Source of the DNA: Chaetoderma sp. LZ-2023a
Lineage: Eukaryota; Mollusca; Caudofoveata; Chaetodermatida; Chaetodermatidae
Direction of reading: 5' to 3'
NCBI GenBank assembly: GCA_034401795.1
Contig: CM067360.1
Location: forward strand, 52,846,268-52,910,267
Length of the DNA stretch: 64,000 nucleotides
Below are positions 52,421 through 63,606 of this stretch, piece after piece (position 1 is the stretch's first letter; each line of letters begins with the position of its first letter). A program made the translations under genes and the position numbers. Below the pieces are notes generated by a model, which had not been told where the DNA came from, did no database searches, and saw only the letters and a list, made by a program, of their open reading frames with translations.

Positions 52421-53952
52421 CCATTACTAACAGCTTCTGCGTACAACTGACGCTGGCCATCTACGGACAGGGCTCCTCCGTCGCCATATGAATAATGGCC
52501 ATACCTGTCCATATGCGAATCTGTGAGGACGAATCCCTCACGGTCTTCATACTCTTCTTCCATTCTGGCTCTGTTCGCAAAATCATGGCGGGTGTTTCGC
52601 GAACATGACCGCAGAGTGGTCTCGAGTCCGTTATAACTATTATCACAACCATTGTTTATTTCGTCCACTTGCATTGGTTCTTCCCATCGATCGGTTTGTC
52701 GTGGACGTTTCACAGCACGTCGTTGCGGCATTGGCGATGACGATGGGAAGTTGGCTTGATAGTGTCCTTCTTTATCACATTTATAGCACTTTACCGGTGG
52801 TCTGTCTTGTCGGCTAGAAAAACAATCTCTAGCCAGGTGTCCTTGCCTACCGCAGGTAAAACATGTCATCGGCGGATGCTGAGGACGTTGTTGTTGTGTT
52901 TTAGGTGCCATCGGTCTTCTGGATGGCTGTACTGGCTGTTGACACTCGTTCTTGTAGTGTCCGCTTCTTCCACAATTAAAACAGGTGATCTGTTTCTTCG
53001 TCTCCTTGGGTGCGGCTGCGGTCTTACGAGGTTGTGCTTTTGCTTTGCGTTGCAGTGTGGCACGTGTCGGTGGTGGTGAGAACACCGATCCACTTTGCAA
53101 GTTCTCGATGACTGCACAAAGTCGTTCAATCAGTTTAGTTTGTTGGCTGATCTGGCGTCGCATCGAGTCTATCACCAACCAAACATCTTTTCCCTCTTCT
53201 GCGTCAATCATGTTGACTTCCATGTCTTCTCCTCCTCGAAGGGAAATATTCATGGCCTGCAACAAGTCGTTGCAGCCCTCCCCCTCCTCAGTCATTTCCA
53301 TCGCCCTCTTCATGTCTGTGATTTTCTTTCGTACAATACGCCGCCCCATTCCTCGATCGTTGAATGCCTTGATGTAGGCAGACAACACGATTCTCTTGTT
53401 GTCAATGTTCTCCTCTGGATAAGCTCTGGTGGCCATCTCCCGATATCGCCGATTGAAAGATACCGTGGTTTCACTGCGGTGCTGCTGTACGGCCTCCAGA
53501 TCATATTTTACACGTTCTGGTTCATTTGCCGAAACAAAATTTACCGTTATGAATTCACGCAGCTCCTCATAAGTGACTGTGTCCCGTACCTTTCCGACTA
53601 TGAACCCATCAATGGCTTTCGATAATTGTCCTCTGGACGTGCGGGTGACTATGTATACAGGTATACCATCGAGGTTACCCTCTGTTGCTTCCCACACCCG
53701 GCGTGTTTCGTCCAGGAATTGATGGACTTCCTCGGGGATAAGGCCGTCACAGGGTTTCACCCACTGCGTTACCTCTCTAACTTCCTTTCGGAGCACCCTA
53801 TTCCGTTCGATGCGCTCTCCTTCCACCACAATTGTATTGGCCATCGCGTGTCCCATCTGACGCATTGCTTCGGCAGTCTCCTGTCGAAGCTCAGCACCAT
53901 GCTGAATGGTTATGTGCAGTAAAGTAGTGTCTGGCCTACGTGGTGTTGCCAT
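52417..53952 (-). CDS. gag: Gag, copy 1, 511 aa
   Basis: An intact frame from ATG 53950-53952. The N-terminal half is helical capsid-like sequence (retrotransposon gag type, with WEATEGNLDGIP and YREMATRAYPEENIDNKRIV). A basic linker (KAKAQPRKTAAAPKETKKQ) is followed by zinc knuckles CFNCGRSGHYKNEC and CFTCGRQGHLARDC and a third, CYKCDKEGHYQANF, whose last Cys is Phe. The C terminus is acidic, then ends AEAVSNG. The protein forms the virus-like core and binds RNA. An unbroken gag beside a broken pol is worth noting. Confidence 0.92.
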   Translation of the reverse strand: MATPRRPDTTLLHITIQHGAELRQETAEAMRQMGHAMANTIVVEGERIERNRVLRKEVREVTQWVKPCDGLIPEEVHQFLDETRRVWEATEGNLDGIPVYIVTRTSRGQLSKAIDGFIVGKVRDTVTYEELREFITVNFVSANEPERVKYDLEAVQQHRSETTVSFNRRYREMATRAYPEENIDNKRIVLSAYIKAFNDRGMGRRIVRKKITDMKRAMEMTEEGEGCNDLLQAMNISLRGGEDMEVNMIDAEEGKDVWLVIDSMRRQISQQTKLIERLCAVIENLQSGSVFSPPPTRATLQRKAKAQPRKTAAAPKETKKQITCFNCGRSGHYKNECQQPVQPSRRPMAPKTQQQRPQHPPMTCFTCGRQGHLARDCFSSRQDRPPVKCYKCDKEGHYQANFPSSSPMPQRRAVKRPRQTDRWEEPMQVDEINNGCDNSYNGLETTLRSCSRNTRHDFANRARMEEEYEDREGFVLTDSHMDRYGHYSYGDGGALSVDGQRQLYAEAVSNG

Positions 53953-54281
53953 ACTTTTATATATGATACAGTTCTATTGATAGTATACAGTTCTATTGAT
54001 AGTATAACTGCACTATAGCTCTCTTAAGGCGTGGCTGTTCCTCACAGTTAATGTCTGTTGTTATTTTTATGATATGTTCTCTCTATATTCTCTGTGTTGA
54101 GTTACTTTAGTGTGTTCCGATAGCTTCGCTAATTCTATAAAAGCTTTTACTCGGTCAACTACGTCTTCTAGAACGGTTACTACTGGTCTAGTAGATGACA
54201 TATCCAAAGTACTTACATATTCGCGAATATAAACACACGATATTGATGTATACTGACTCAAATCTTGGCAGACGAGGCCAA
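53953..54281 (-). other. 5' leader of copy 1 with primer-binding site
   Basis: Directly after the LTR end the coding strand has one spacer base, then TGGCCTCGTCTGCCAAGA (54264-54281 region), a primer-binding-site-like stretch that would pair with a tRNA ending in CCA. I could not name the tRNA. A 19-bp tandem duplication (ACAGTTCTATTGATAGTAT) is at 53968-54005, and GCTCTCTTAAGGC lies at about 54019. Confidence 0.6.
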
Positions 54282-55862
54282 TGAAGATTTCGGATCTCCG
54301 GGTATGACTTGGTGAATGGTTTCCTAGATGATGATTCCACTTTGCCAACGGCAAGATTATGATGTTAGCGGTTGCTGCGACAACCTCTTACCGATGACGA
54401 AGCAGGATACTGACAGTCAGCTCGCCTCGTCGAGAAGATGAATTACGACGATATTTATTAGAGACTGTCAGGCCTATCTGACTCTGAAGATCTACTGGTT
54501 CGGATTGGATGTTTCTTCCAACTCTGGGTCTAAAGCTTAATGATGACCAAACTAGTGTCTTACGTTTGTAAGAGGATACATTTTATTAAAGCTAAAATTA
54601 ACTGTACAGAACTGATAAAGTAATTTGGAGCATAAATCGCTCAAAGACAACTAGTACCTTGCTGGTACAAATCAAGTATCTATTCTACTCTATACTAGCC
54701 ACGAACGTAGCACCAGCTAATTTGTGCTACGTGAACCCTGATGTTGGATTGATTGATTTTCTCTAACTGAGACTACTTCTTTTATAGCCCTCAGAATCTC
54801 GGAGGTTCTATATCTATCGAGATATTTAGATCTATACATATTGAGATATTTAGATCTTGTTCTGATGATTCTTCTAGGTATGTTATAAGCACAGCTTGAT
54901 TGGCCCGGACAATCATTCCACCAATCAACTTCTGCTTATTCCTTCCTAGAAGTTCCTACCTAATACATGTTGGTCGTTCTGACCAATCAACGATCCTTTC
55001 ATTTCGTTGTTGGATATAAAACCTATTCTGTTTAATTCTTTGCTACAGAGTTTGATCGATGCTCATTGATCGTGACGTCATTCTGGCCAATCAAACTCTG
55101 CGCAACTCTTCTATGGAGATGATGCCTCACATAGACAAAGCGGTGGTATCTGGTTCTGATTTGATGCGATCTGTCAGCTAACTAACAACATTACGGAATG
55201 TGTTGTTGTTGCATACCATTGTATGATTGACATATAGTTGATATACAAATTTCGATTATTTTATTAATTCCTACAGGACGCTACAATGTCTATGTCCTGT
55301 CCATTGCCTATCGTGAATAAGCCTGTAGGATGCTAGAGTTAATAGGCACATGAGCTGTATGATCTCATTGCCAGCTGGCGTTGTTCTATTCTCGTGTGAG
55401 AATCAGAATGCCTATCGTCATCAACTAAGTCCCTTTGTCACGTCCAATTCCATTGATTCTTCTACATTGATTATTTTCTAAACTATCGATCCCAACGACT
55501 GCTGAATATTATAAAAGTGTATGCCGATTGAACAGCAGCAACTTTCATCCAAACTATTTTCGGATAACCATCAACTCAGAACCGTGGGACTTATTCCAAT
55601 CAATTCGACTGTTTCGATTTCTGATGATAAAACTTCATCCAACAATCCTGATCGTGCTATATTCGCCTATCATCCGTATAGCATCAGCACCAGCTGATGT
55701 CAACTAGTTACTGTATAATAATAATAATAAACTAAATAATAAGATACACAGTCAACCGGTCCATTAGCTCACCTGGTATTTTCAAATTATAAATTTCACT
55801 TAGGACTTACTCGAAAATATAAGGGGTCATGACTTCCCACAAGCCAATCCCATATCTACACA
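54282..55862 (-). repeat. Gypsy LTR, middle, hybrid, shared by both copies
   Basis: 1581 bp. TATA box 54780-54786, AATAAA 54454-54459, TGACGTCA 55073-55080. At eight diagnostic sites within its first 394 bp it agrees with the right LTR against the left LTR; from 54868 to its end it agrees with the left LTR except at two positions. It serves as 5' LTR of copy 1 and 3' LTR of copy 2. Confidence 0.92.
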
Positions 55863-56231
55863 TGCCCCTCAACCAAAGTTAGTTAACCGTCTCTCTTAAG
55901 GCCTTAAGAGAGTGTTCACTAACTCGTTGTACAACATCAACAACAAAACCACACTATACCAGGGCTATCAAGACCAACATAATGCAATTAAAATCAACAC
56001 TTAAAATAACAGTCTACACAATACGAACAATACAATCAATTATTAACTACTCAATCAGTTAATAAACAGCATAACTAGCCATTAACATTACGAAACGTTA
56101 AATAAACAGTGAAATACGCTAAACAGTTAATTATCGAGAAATAATCAAAATAATCAGTAATAGGAAATAAACAGTACGATAATAGTACGATAACATCATA
56201 TTTAATCAATAAATACAATACGTAACATGGA
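55863..56231. other. 3' untranslated region of copy 2
   Basis: Polypurine tract complement at 55863-55874, the 22-bp palindrome at 55891-55912, then AT-rich sequence as in copy 1. No gene. Confidence 0.6.
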
Positions 56232-56461
56232 TTATAAGTCCTCATATTCCATGGGAGGAATACTATTCAGCTCCACGTCCACCCAGCCATCAGCCGTAGG
56301 GTCGATCTCAGTCCTTGAATTGTCATTAGGCGACGACCCGTTAGGCGTCCTCGACGGCATTGGCAGCGCTGCAGGCAGCTGCGGCCGTCGGATCTGAGTG
56401 TGACGTGAACTTGGAATCCTTGCCACACGTGGATTTCATGCGAAACACTTCCACATGCGGT

Positions 56462-58100
56462 TCAGGATCCCACACTTATATAGTATAAAAACACAATTAA
56501 TGTGACGATGGAGGCCGCCGAGTAGGAACACATGGATCGTATGCCGATGCTGTCGACCATCGCTGGGTCGACCTCCGATAATGGTGCTACTGGCACATAT
56601 TTAGTCTTACGTAAATGGTCCCATTTTTGTACCTTAAGATGGTTAATAATTAGAGATTGGTTTAGCACACCGGCCACATCCGATCTGGGAACATCCACGG
56701 CAAGACCGATTCGACTATAAGTCAGACTGTAAGACTGTATAGGCTCGAATCGCCACCCTTTCCCACTATAATCGCATCCACTTGACATTAACACATACAG
56801 ACCACTTTTCACAACACACCGGTCCGGCAGTCGTCCTCCACAATGCACTTCGATAGTTTCGCCAAAGGTTTGCAACACAACACCTACTTTCTTATGGGCG
56901 AACAATTTACTGGATGTTTCATTAGACCCAGATAATTGAATGTTACATGAACTGTCGGTAGTGTTGGTCAATAGACTAACTGTGCATGGTACGTGAGTCT
57001 TGTCGACTCTCAGTTGTCCGTGACATACCGGAGGTTCACTGCCCCGACACTCTGATGACGTGAAATACCACCCAGTCTTGGTATCAAGTCCTATACTTGT
57101 TCGAGCAATGATAACCTGTATGTAATACCCGACAGTAGCCAAAGGTTCTGGCCACGAGTGTAACCCATATTCAATGTAATTGCCACCATCAATTAACGGT
57201 AAAGTTGTGATATAATGTAACTGCGAGTCGTCTTTCCATAAGGGATACACGACAACGTTTCTGTAATACCACTGGTAAGGACGAACTAACCGGTTTCCTA
57301 CACTGACTTGTTTAGCGACTTCGACAAATCAGACAGGGTAAACAGTTCTTCTGTTAACCTCCCCAATTCCAGAGAAGCGTCTGCCTATGAAACTGGGCGG
57401 CCAATTTTTGGTAGCTATATACCACATTCTCGGCCGAATCGATAATATGACCCAGGCGCACTAATGCATATAGGTCAGCCTGTCATGCAGCGTGAATTTC
57501 GAATAACTTGCTTACATTTTTTGTCAAATCGACCAAACTATCGGTGACCACATTAATGCGGTCAACATTGATGTTAATTCCTTTGAAAGCAAGTATCACA
57601 TGGGATGCTAATTTATTAGAGAAATGTACCAATCGGTTCATGTTCTTCGTAGTGGATTTGACAACGTTCTTGATGGTTTCAATATCGCCTGATGTTGCTG
57701 TCCCAAACAGAGATGATGCTATATCCCCTACAAAGTTAAACAATCCACGTTTTTGTCGATTGTTGGCACGACTCAACATTGTCTGTTGCATTCTAATGGC
57801 AATCTTTTTGATAATGTTTATACGGTGTTGTAGTCCGAAAATATCATTGCCACTTAACGAAGTCCTATGACCAATATCAGCAACAAGTACTCGAAATCTT
57901 ACTAATCGTTCAATAAAGTTAACAGGTAAATACGGGTGGTCGATAGATACCACAACCGTCCATTCAGCACGTATTACAGATATCTTTTGGTGGTTTGTTA
58001 TCATTACGCCATTTTGTAATTTATGAACACTAGAGTTCTGACGTAATCCATACACTAAACTGACTACCGTTAATGTTATGCAAAACTGTAGTGTATACAT
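56462..58100 (-). pseudogene. env: Envelope-like glycoprotein, copy 2, broken
   Basis: Same structure and same breaks as copy 1 (TGA at 57483-57485; frame changes between about 57385 and 57255). Two amino-acid differences from copy 1 were seen in the readable parts: Arg to His in VADIG(R/H)RTS and Pro to Ser near the start of the second part. The signal peptide, RQKR site and C-terminal membrane segment are present. Confidence 0.85.
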
Positions 58101-58156
58101 GATTCGTTTAGACAAATGCGATGTTACTAGTAGTAGCAACTAAGCATAGATTAAAA

Positions 58157-61100
58157 TTATCTCATGCTACGCCGCCTTATAACGGCTTCGATACGACTGA
58201 CAAAGTCGTCGTATATAGCTCGGCAAAATGCACCAATCCTAATACGCTTGCTGTCTGAGCTGAACTCAGGAGCATGACTGCGCCTGCGCAGAAAGTAGGG
58301 GTGCGATGGAAGTGTTTCCAGTGGCTCACTGGCAGGTTCAGGTACATCCTCCGAGGTGTCCATCATTACATTAAGAGGAGTCTCTGATGTTTCCATCAGT
58401 GACTCATACTTTGGATCATTACTTGTACCAGGTTGGTCTACATCCATCTCGACCACCTTACCCACCTTACGCACCTTCGGCTCCCAATTAGAAGCTGGTC
58501 GCTTCCTACGAGCTACTTTATGAGGTGTCGCGTCAGAGTCGGGTACCGGCAAAGGTACGGGCTCGGGTAATGCTACTATTCGTGGATGATGGCTGGCTTT
58601 CATACCTTTTGCAGGGTGACGAATAGGGCGTGGTCTTACTTTGTCCCAGCACATCTCTGAGTCGACTATACATAACTTGGATATATTAAGCACGCGCACC
58701 TTCCCAGACCTTTGATGGCGGACATGGGCCACGGGTCCATTGATCTTAAAGATCTCATATTCAGGGTCACTGCGAGATGTTAACTTCATCCTCTCCTCAG
58801 CTTTTACGACCACTGAATCGCCAACCTTATATTCACCAGCGTTTGCACGCTTGTTAATCTGTTCTAGGTGTACTTCTCGAGACTTGGCCGTTTCTCCTCG
58901 AGCCCGCAGCAATGCATTATTGAGACATGTTAGTCTCTCGCCAAGATCATGCGAAGCATCAAGTGGAATTGCAAACGGAAGTCTTGCACGTCGACCATAC
59001 GTCCGATGGAATGGCGTATATCCGGTCGTGGAGTGACGAGTGTTGCAGTACGCTGTCAAAGCTGCGCCTAACTCATCTTCCCATGCATGAGACTCATTAT
59101 TTACACCTTTCTGTATTAACTCTTTAAGAGTGTGATTGAACCTCTCGGTACGTCCGTTAGTTTGTGGATGATACGGACTCGATCGTCTATGATCAATACC
59201 ATGTTCATGGAATCACTGTTCCAGAGAATTTGAACAGAATTCTTTACCCTGATCTGTAATCAGAATCTCAGGGACACCATGACGAGCAACATACTCATTG
59301 AAGAATTTATCCTCAACATTCTGAGATGTCTTAGCCGCAATCGGATATGCTTCTGCCCACGCAGAACAGTGATCGATCACCGTCATAATGTAATTATTAC
59401 CTCTGCTCGACTCTAAAAGTCGACCAATCAAATCCATACCAATTATCTGACTTGGATAACTGGCCATTGGCATCTCACTATACTTAGATCGAGTAGTGAC
59501 AGGTCGGTTGACCTGGCACGTCGTACACGTTTCAAGCATACGTACCACATCTTTTCTCAAAGATGTCCAGACAAAAGAATCTCAAACCATACTGATGGTC
59601 TTCTTCAGACCTTGGTGACCAGCTCGTTCATGAGCCTTCCGGAGCACTTTCTCATGGAACAGGGTAGGTAGTAAGATTCGAGGGTACTCAGCGTCTAACG
59701 CTGAAGGTGGAATTAAAGAATACAATATGCCATTCTTTACCATGTACTCCTCCGGTGTATTTCTAAATAACTCCGGGTATTCCTTGGTTTGTTCGGCACA
59801 TAATTCCTCGTACGGTACATCATATACCTCTAAAGGGACGTGAGGTAATGCACCTTCGTCTACCTCAGGTATGACGTAATCGCCCATGTCCAACGTGGCG
59901 ACTTCTACCGGATGACGTAACCTGGACAACATGTCCGCTCGAATATTCTTTGAGCCTTGGATGTATTCTATCTTACATCCATACTCGGCAATCAGTACCG
60001 CCCAGCGCTGCACTTTCGTGTTCTTAACTTCTCCCACAAACAAACTCTTGAGGGGTTAGTGGTCAGTATACACGGTAAACTGCGCGCCAAATAGATAAGG
60101 TCAAAGCTTCTTTAATGCGTAGATCACAGCATAAGCTTCCTTTTCTATTATGGGCCAATTCAACTGACTGTCCTTAAGAGTAGAGCTAACATACTGTATA
60201 ACACGCTCTATACCCGTATCATCAACTGGCACTAGTATCGCACCTACTGCATAACTAGACGCATCGGTATATAATTTATACAGGGCATTCAAGTTTGGAT
60301 AAGTGAGTATGGTCTCACTACACAGCAAGTTCTTCAATTTCTCAAATGCTTGCTGTTCATGCTTACCCCATTCAAACCTTTTATACTTCTTCGTTAACTC
60401 TATCAGAGGCTTTGCAATTTCGGCATAGCCTTTAACACAAGATCGGTAATAACCGGTAGCTCTGAGAAAACTACGCACTTCACCCACGTCTCGGGGTGGT
60501 GACATTTCTCGTATGACTTTGACCTATTGAATCTGTGGAGCTACACCTTGTGCAGAAATGTGGTAACCTAACAAGTCAACAGACTAACTGGCAAAATCAT
60601 ATTTCTTTTTCTTCACTTGTAAATTATATTCTCGAATCTTGCACATGAACAGGCGCAAGTGATGTGCGTGTTCCGTCGGATTTCGTGAATATACGACTAT
60701 ATCGTCGACGAAAACATGCGCATATCTTCCTACATATTCGCGGAAAATATCGTTCATTGCCCTCTGAAATATGGCACCTGAGTTGCAAAAACCAAATGGC
60801 ATCCGAATCCATTCGAAAAGCCCTTCACTGCAAACGAACGCTGTTTTCTCGATGTCTTGGCTGGCCATTGGTATCTGCCAATATCCAGACTTCAAGTCCA
60901 TCATAGAAAATATCGTTGCGCCTCTCATGGAATCTAATATATCGGATATGTTCGGTAACGGATAACTATCATTACGGCATACAGAATTTAATTTCCTATA
61001 GTCAACGCAAAATCTGGTGTCACCGTCCTTTTTCGGTACCAGAGTTATGGGTGACACCCAGGGTGATGACGACGGTCTTATGACGCCCGCTGCTAGCATT

Positions 61101-61207
61101 TCTTTCACTTGGTTTTTAACCAAGTACTGCTTAGCTAGCGGTAAACGATAGACTTTCTGCCTTATAGGAGGATAATCTCCTGTCAGTATCGTACATTTTG
61201 GGTACAA
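58157..61207 (-). pseudogene. pol: Pol: reverse transcriptase, RNase H, integrase, copy 2
   Basis: Domains as in copy 1. The six in-frame stops are at the homologous positions 60584, 60524, 60101, 60056, 59582 and 59213. Differences from copy 1 are few: Val to Ile in the RT stretch NSGA(V/I)FQRA, Pro to Leu in NLNA(P/L)YKL and Met to Leu in the C-terminal tail. None repairs a stop. Confidence 0.92.
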
Positions 61208-61745
61208 GTCCTAATGTATTTGGATGAGCCGTATCGAAATTATTGGCAAAGTCGCTCAGTACTTTGTCAATAACTGCATATCCGGTCGTTTCTTTGCAAC
61301 TGGCATACACATAATCACTTTGCTTTCTATATGGAATTATAAATGGGTATACTCGACCAAACCATACTACTTCTTTAGTCTTGTAGTCAATTCTTGCATT
61401 TCCCAAGTACAAGGCATCCACTCCAATTAGACATTCATGCCTCATACTATTCACAACCATACTTGGAATAGGCTGGGCATCTATGAATTTAATTTCAGTC
61501 TCCGCCAAAATATCTATTGGTGAACCATTTACTGCTAATAATGTCTTATCCTTTTTCAATGGCCTAGCATTCAAAATGCTATGCCATATATCCTTTCTAA
61601 CGAAGGAGGTACTAGCACCAGTATCTATTAATGCATCAACATACTCACCCTGGTTTCCTTGACTGTGTGGTTCAAATTCGAGCTGGATGAGGAATCGTTC
61701 AGTCACCATCGATCCCCTCCGTCTCCGTTTAACGGACTCCATCAT
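61131..61745 (-). CDS. Aspartic protease, copy 2
   Basis: Identical in sequence to the copy 1 protein, with LIDTGASTSFV. Same ATGA overlap with gag and same frame change to RT. Confidence 0.85.
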   Translation of the reverse strand: MMESVKRRRRGSMVTERFLIQLEFEPHSQGNQGEYVDALIDTGASTSFVRKDIWHSILNARPLKKDKTLLAVNGSPIDILAETEIKFIDAQPIPSMVVNSMRHECLIGVDALYLGNARIDYKTKEVVWFGRVYPFIIPYRKQSDYVYASCKETTGYAVIDKVLSDFANNFDTAHPNTLGLVPKMYDTDRRLSSYKAESLSFTAS

Positions 61746-63277
61746 CCATTACTAACAGCTTCTGCGTACAACTGACGCTGGCCATCTACGGACAGGGCTC
61801 CTCCGTCGCCATATGAATAATGGCCATACCTGTCCATACGCGAATCTGTGAGGACGAATCCCTCACGGTCTTCATACTCTTCTTCCATTCTGGCTCTGTT
61901 CGCAAAATCATGGCGGGTGTTTCGCGAACATGACCGCAGAGTGGTCTCGAGTCCGTTATAACTATTATCACAACCATTGTTTATTTCGTCCACTTGCATT
62001 GGTTCTTCCCATCGATCGGTTTGTCGTGGACGTTTCACAGCACGTCGTTGCGGCATTGGCGATGACGATGGGAAGTTGGCTTGATAGTGTCCTTCTTTAT
62101 CACATTTATAGCACTTTACCGGTGGTCTGTCTTGTCGGCTAGAAAAACAATCTCTAGCCAGGTGTCCTTGCCTACCGCAGGTAAAACATGTCATCGGCGG
62201 ATGCTGAGGACGTTGTTGTTGTGTTTTAGGTGCCATCGGTCTTCTGGATGGCTGTACTGGCTGTTGACACTCGTTCTTGTAGTGTCCGCTTCTTCCACAA
62301 TTAAAACAGGTGATCTGTTTCTTCGTCTCCTTGGGTGCGGCTGCGGTCTTACGAGGTTGTGCTTTTGCTTTGCGTTGCAGTGTGGCACGTGTCGGTGGTG
62401 GTGAGAACACCGATCCACTTTGCAAGTTCTCGATGACTGCACAAAGTCGTTCAATCAGTTTAGTTTGTTGGCTGATCTGGCGTCGCATCGAGTCTATCAC
62501 CAACCAAACATCTTTTCCCTCTTCTGCGTCAATCATGTTGACTTCCATGTCTTCTCCTCCTCGAAGGGAAATATTCATGGCCTGCAACAAGTCGTTGCAG
62601 CCCTCCCCCTCCTCAGTCATTTCCATCGCCCTCTTCATGTCTGTGATTTTCTTTCGTACAATACGCCGCCCCATTCCTCGATCGTTGAATGCCTTGATGT
62701 AGGCAGACAACACGATTCTCTTGTTGTCAATGTTCTCCTCTGGATAAGCTCTGGTGGCCATCTCCCGATATCGCCGATTGAAAGATACCGTGGTTTCACT
62801 GCGGTGCTGCTGTACGGCCTCCAGATCATATTTTACACGTTCTGGTTCATTTGCCGAAACAAAATTTACCGTTATGAATTCACGCAGCTCCTCATAAGTG
62901 ACTGTGTCCCGTACCTTTCCGACTATGAACCCATCAATGGCTTTCGATAATTGTCCTCTGGACGTGCGGGTGACTATGTATACAGGTATACCATCGAGGT
63001 TACCCTCTGTTGCTTCCCACACCCGGCGTGTTTCGTCCAGGAATTGATGGACTTCCTCGGGGATAAGGCCGTCACAGGGTTTCACCCACTGCGTTACCTC
63101 TCTAACTTCCTTTCGGAGCACCCTATTCCGTTCGATGCGCGCTCCTTCCACCACAATTGTATTGGCCATCGCGTGTCCCATCTGACGCATTGCTTCGGCA
63201 GTCTCCTGTCGAAGCTCAGCACCATGCTGAATGGTTATGTGCAGTAAAGTAGTGTCTGGCCTACGTGGTGTTGCCAT
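61742..63277 (-). CDS. gag: Gag, copy 2, 511 aa
   Basis: Intact, differing from copy 1 by two residues seen (Glu to Ala in VVEG(E/A)RIE; His to Arg in TDS(H/R)MDRY). The third zinc knuckle has the same Cys-to-Phe change, so this predates the duplication. Confidence 0.92.
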   Translation of the reverse strand: MATPRRPDTTLLHITIQHGAELRQETAEAMRQMGHAMANTIVVEGARIERNRVLRKEVREVTQWVKPCDGLIPEEVHQFLDETRRVWEATEGNLDGIPVYIVTRTSRGQLSKAIDGFIVGKVRDTVTYEELREFITVNFVSANEPERVKYDLEAVQQHRSETTVSFNRRYREMATRAYPEENIDNKRIVLSAYIKAFNDRGMGRRIVRKKITDMKRAMEMTEEGEGCNDLLQAMNISLRGGEDMEVNMIDAEEGKDVWLVIDSMRRQISQQTKLIERLCAVIENLQSGSVFSPPPTRATLQRKAKAQPRKTAAAPKETKKQITCFNCGRSGHYKNECQQPVQPSRRPMAPKTQQQRPQHPPMTCFTCGRQGHLARDCFSSRQDRPPVKCYKCDKEGHYQANFPSSSPMPQRRAVKRPRQTDRWEEPMQVDEINNGCDNSYNGLETTLRSCSRNTRHDFANRARMEEEYEDREGFVLTDSRMDRYGHYSYGDGGALSVDGQRQLYAEAVSNG

Positions 63278-63606
63278 ACTTTTATATATGATACAGTTCT
63301 ATTGATAGTATACAGTTCTATTGATAGTATAACTGCACTATAGCTCTCTTAAGGCGTGGCTGTTCCTCACAGTTAATGTCTGTTGTTATTTTTATGATAT
63401 GTTCTCTCTATATTCTCTGTGTTGAGTTACTTTAGTGTGTTCCGATAGCTTCGCTAATTCTATAAAAGCTTTTACTCGGTCAACTACGTCTTCTAGAACG
63501 GTTACTACTGGTCTAGTAGATGACATATCCAAAGTACTTACATATTCGCGAATATAAACACACGATATTGATGTATACTGACTCAAATCTTGGCAGACGA
63601 GGCCAA
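63278..63606 (-). other. 5' leader of copy 2 with primer-binding site
   Basis: Matches 53953-54281, including the 19-bp tandem duplication and the TGG-starting primer-binding site next to the LTR. Confidence 0.6.

Larger units (their letters stand above)
44959..55862 (-). mobile_element. Ty3/Gypsy env-bearing element, copy 1
   Basis: The order on the minus strand is 5' LTR (54282-55862), leader, gag, protease, RT/RNase H/integrase, env, 3' LTR (44959-46537). This is the order of env-carrying Metaviridae, the errantivirus type. The middle LTR is shared with copy 2. Gag and protease frames are open; pol has six stops and env is broken, so the element cannot move by itself. Confidence 0.92.

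Noticed and set aside
54264..54281. Naming the primer tRNA of the Gypsy element
   Set aside because: The TGG-starting site is well placed, but I could not match it to a particular tRNA 3' end by eye.
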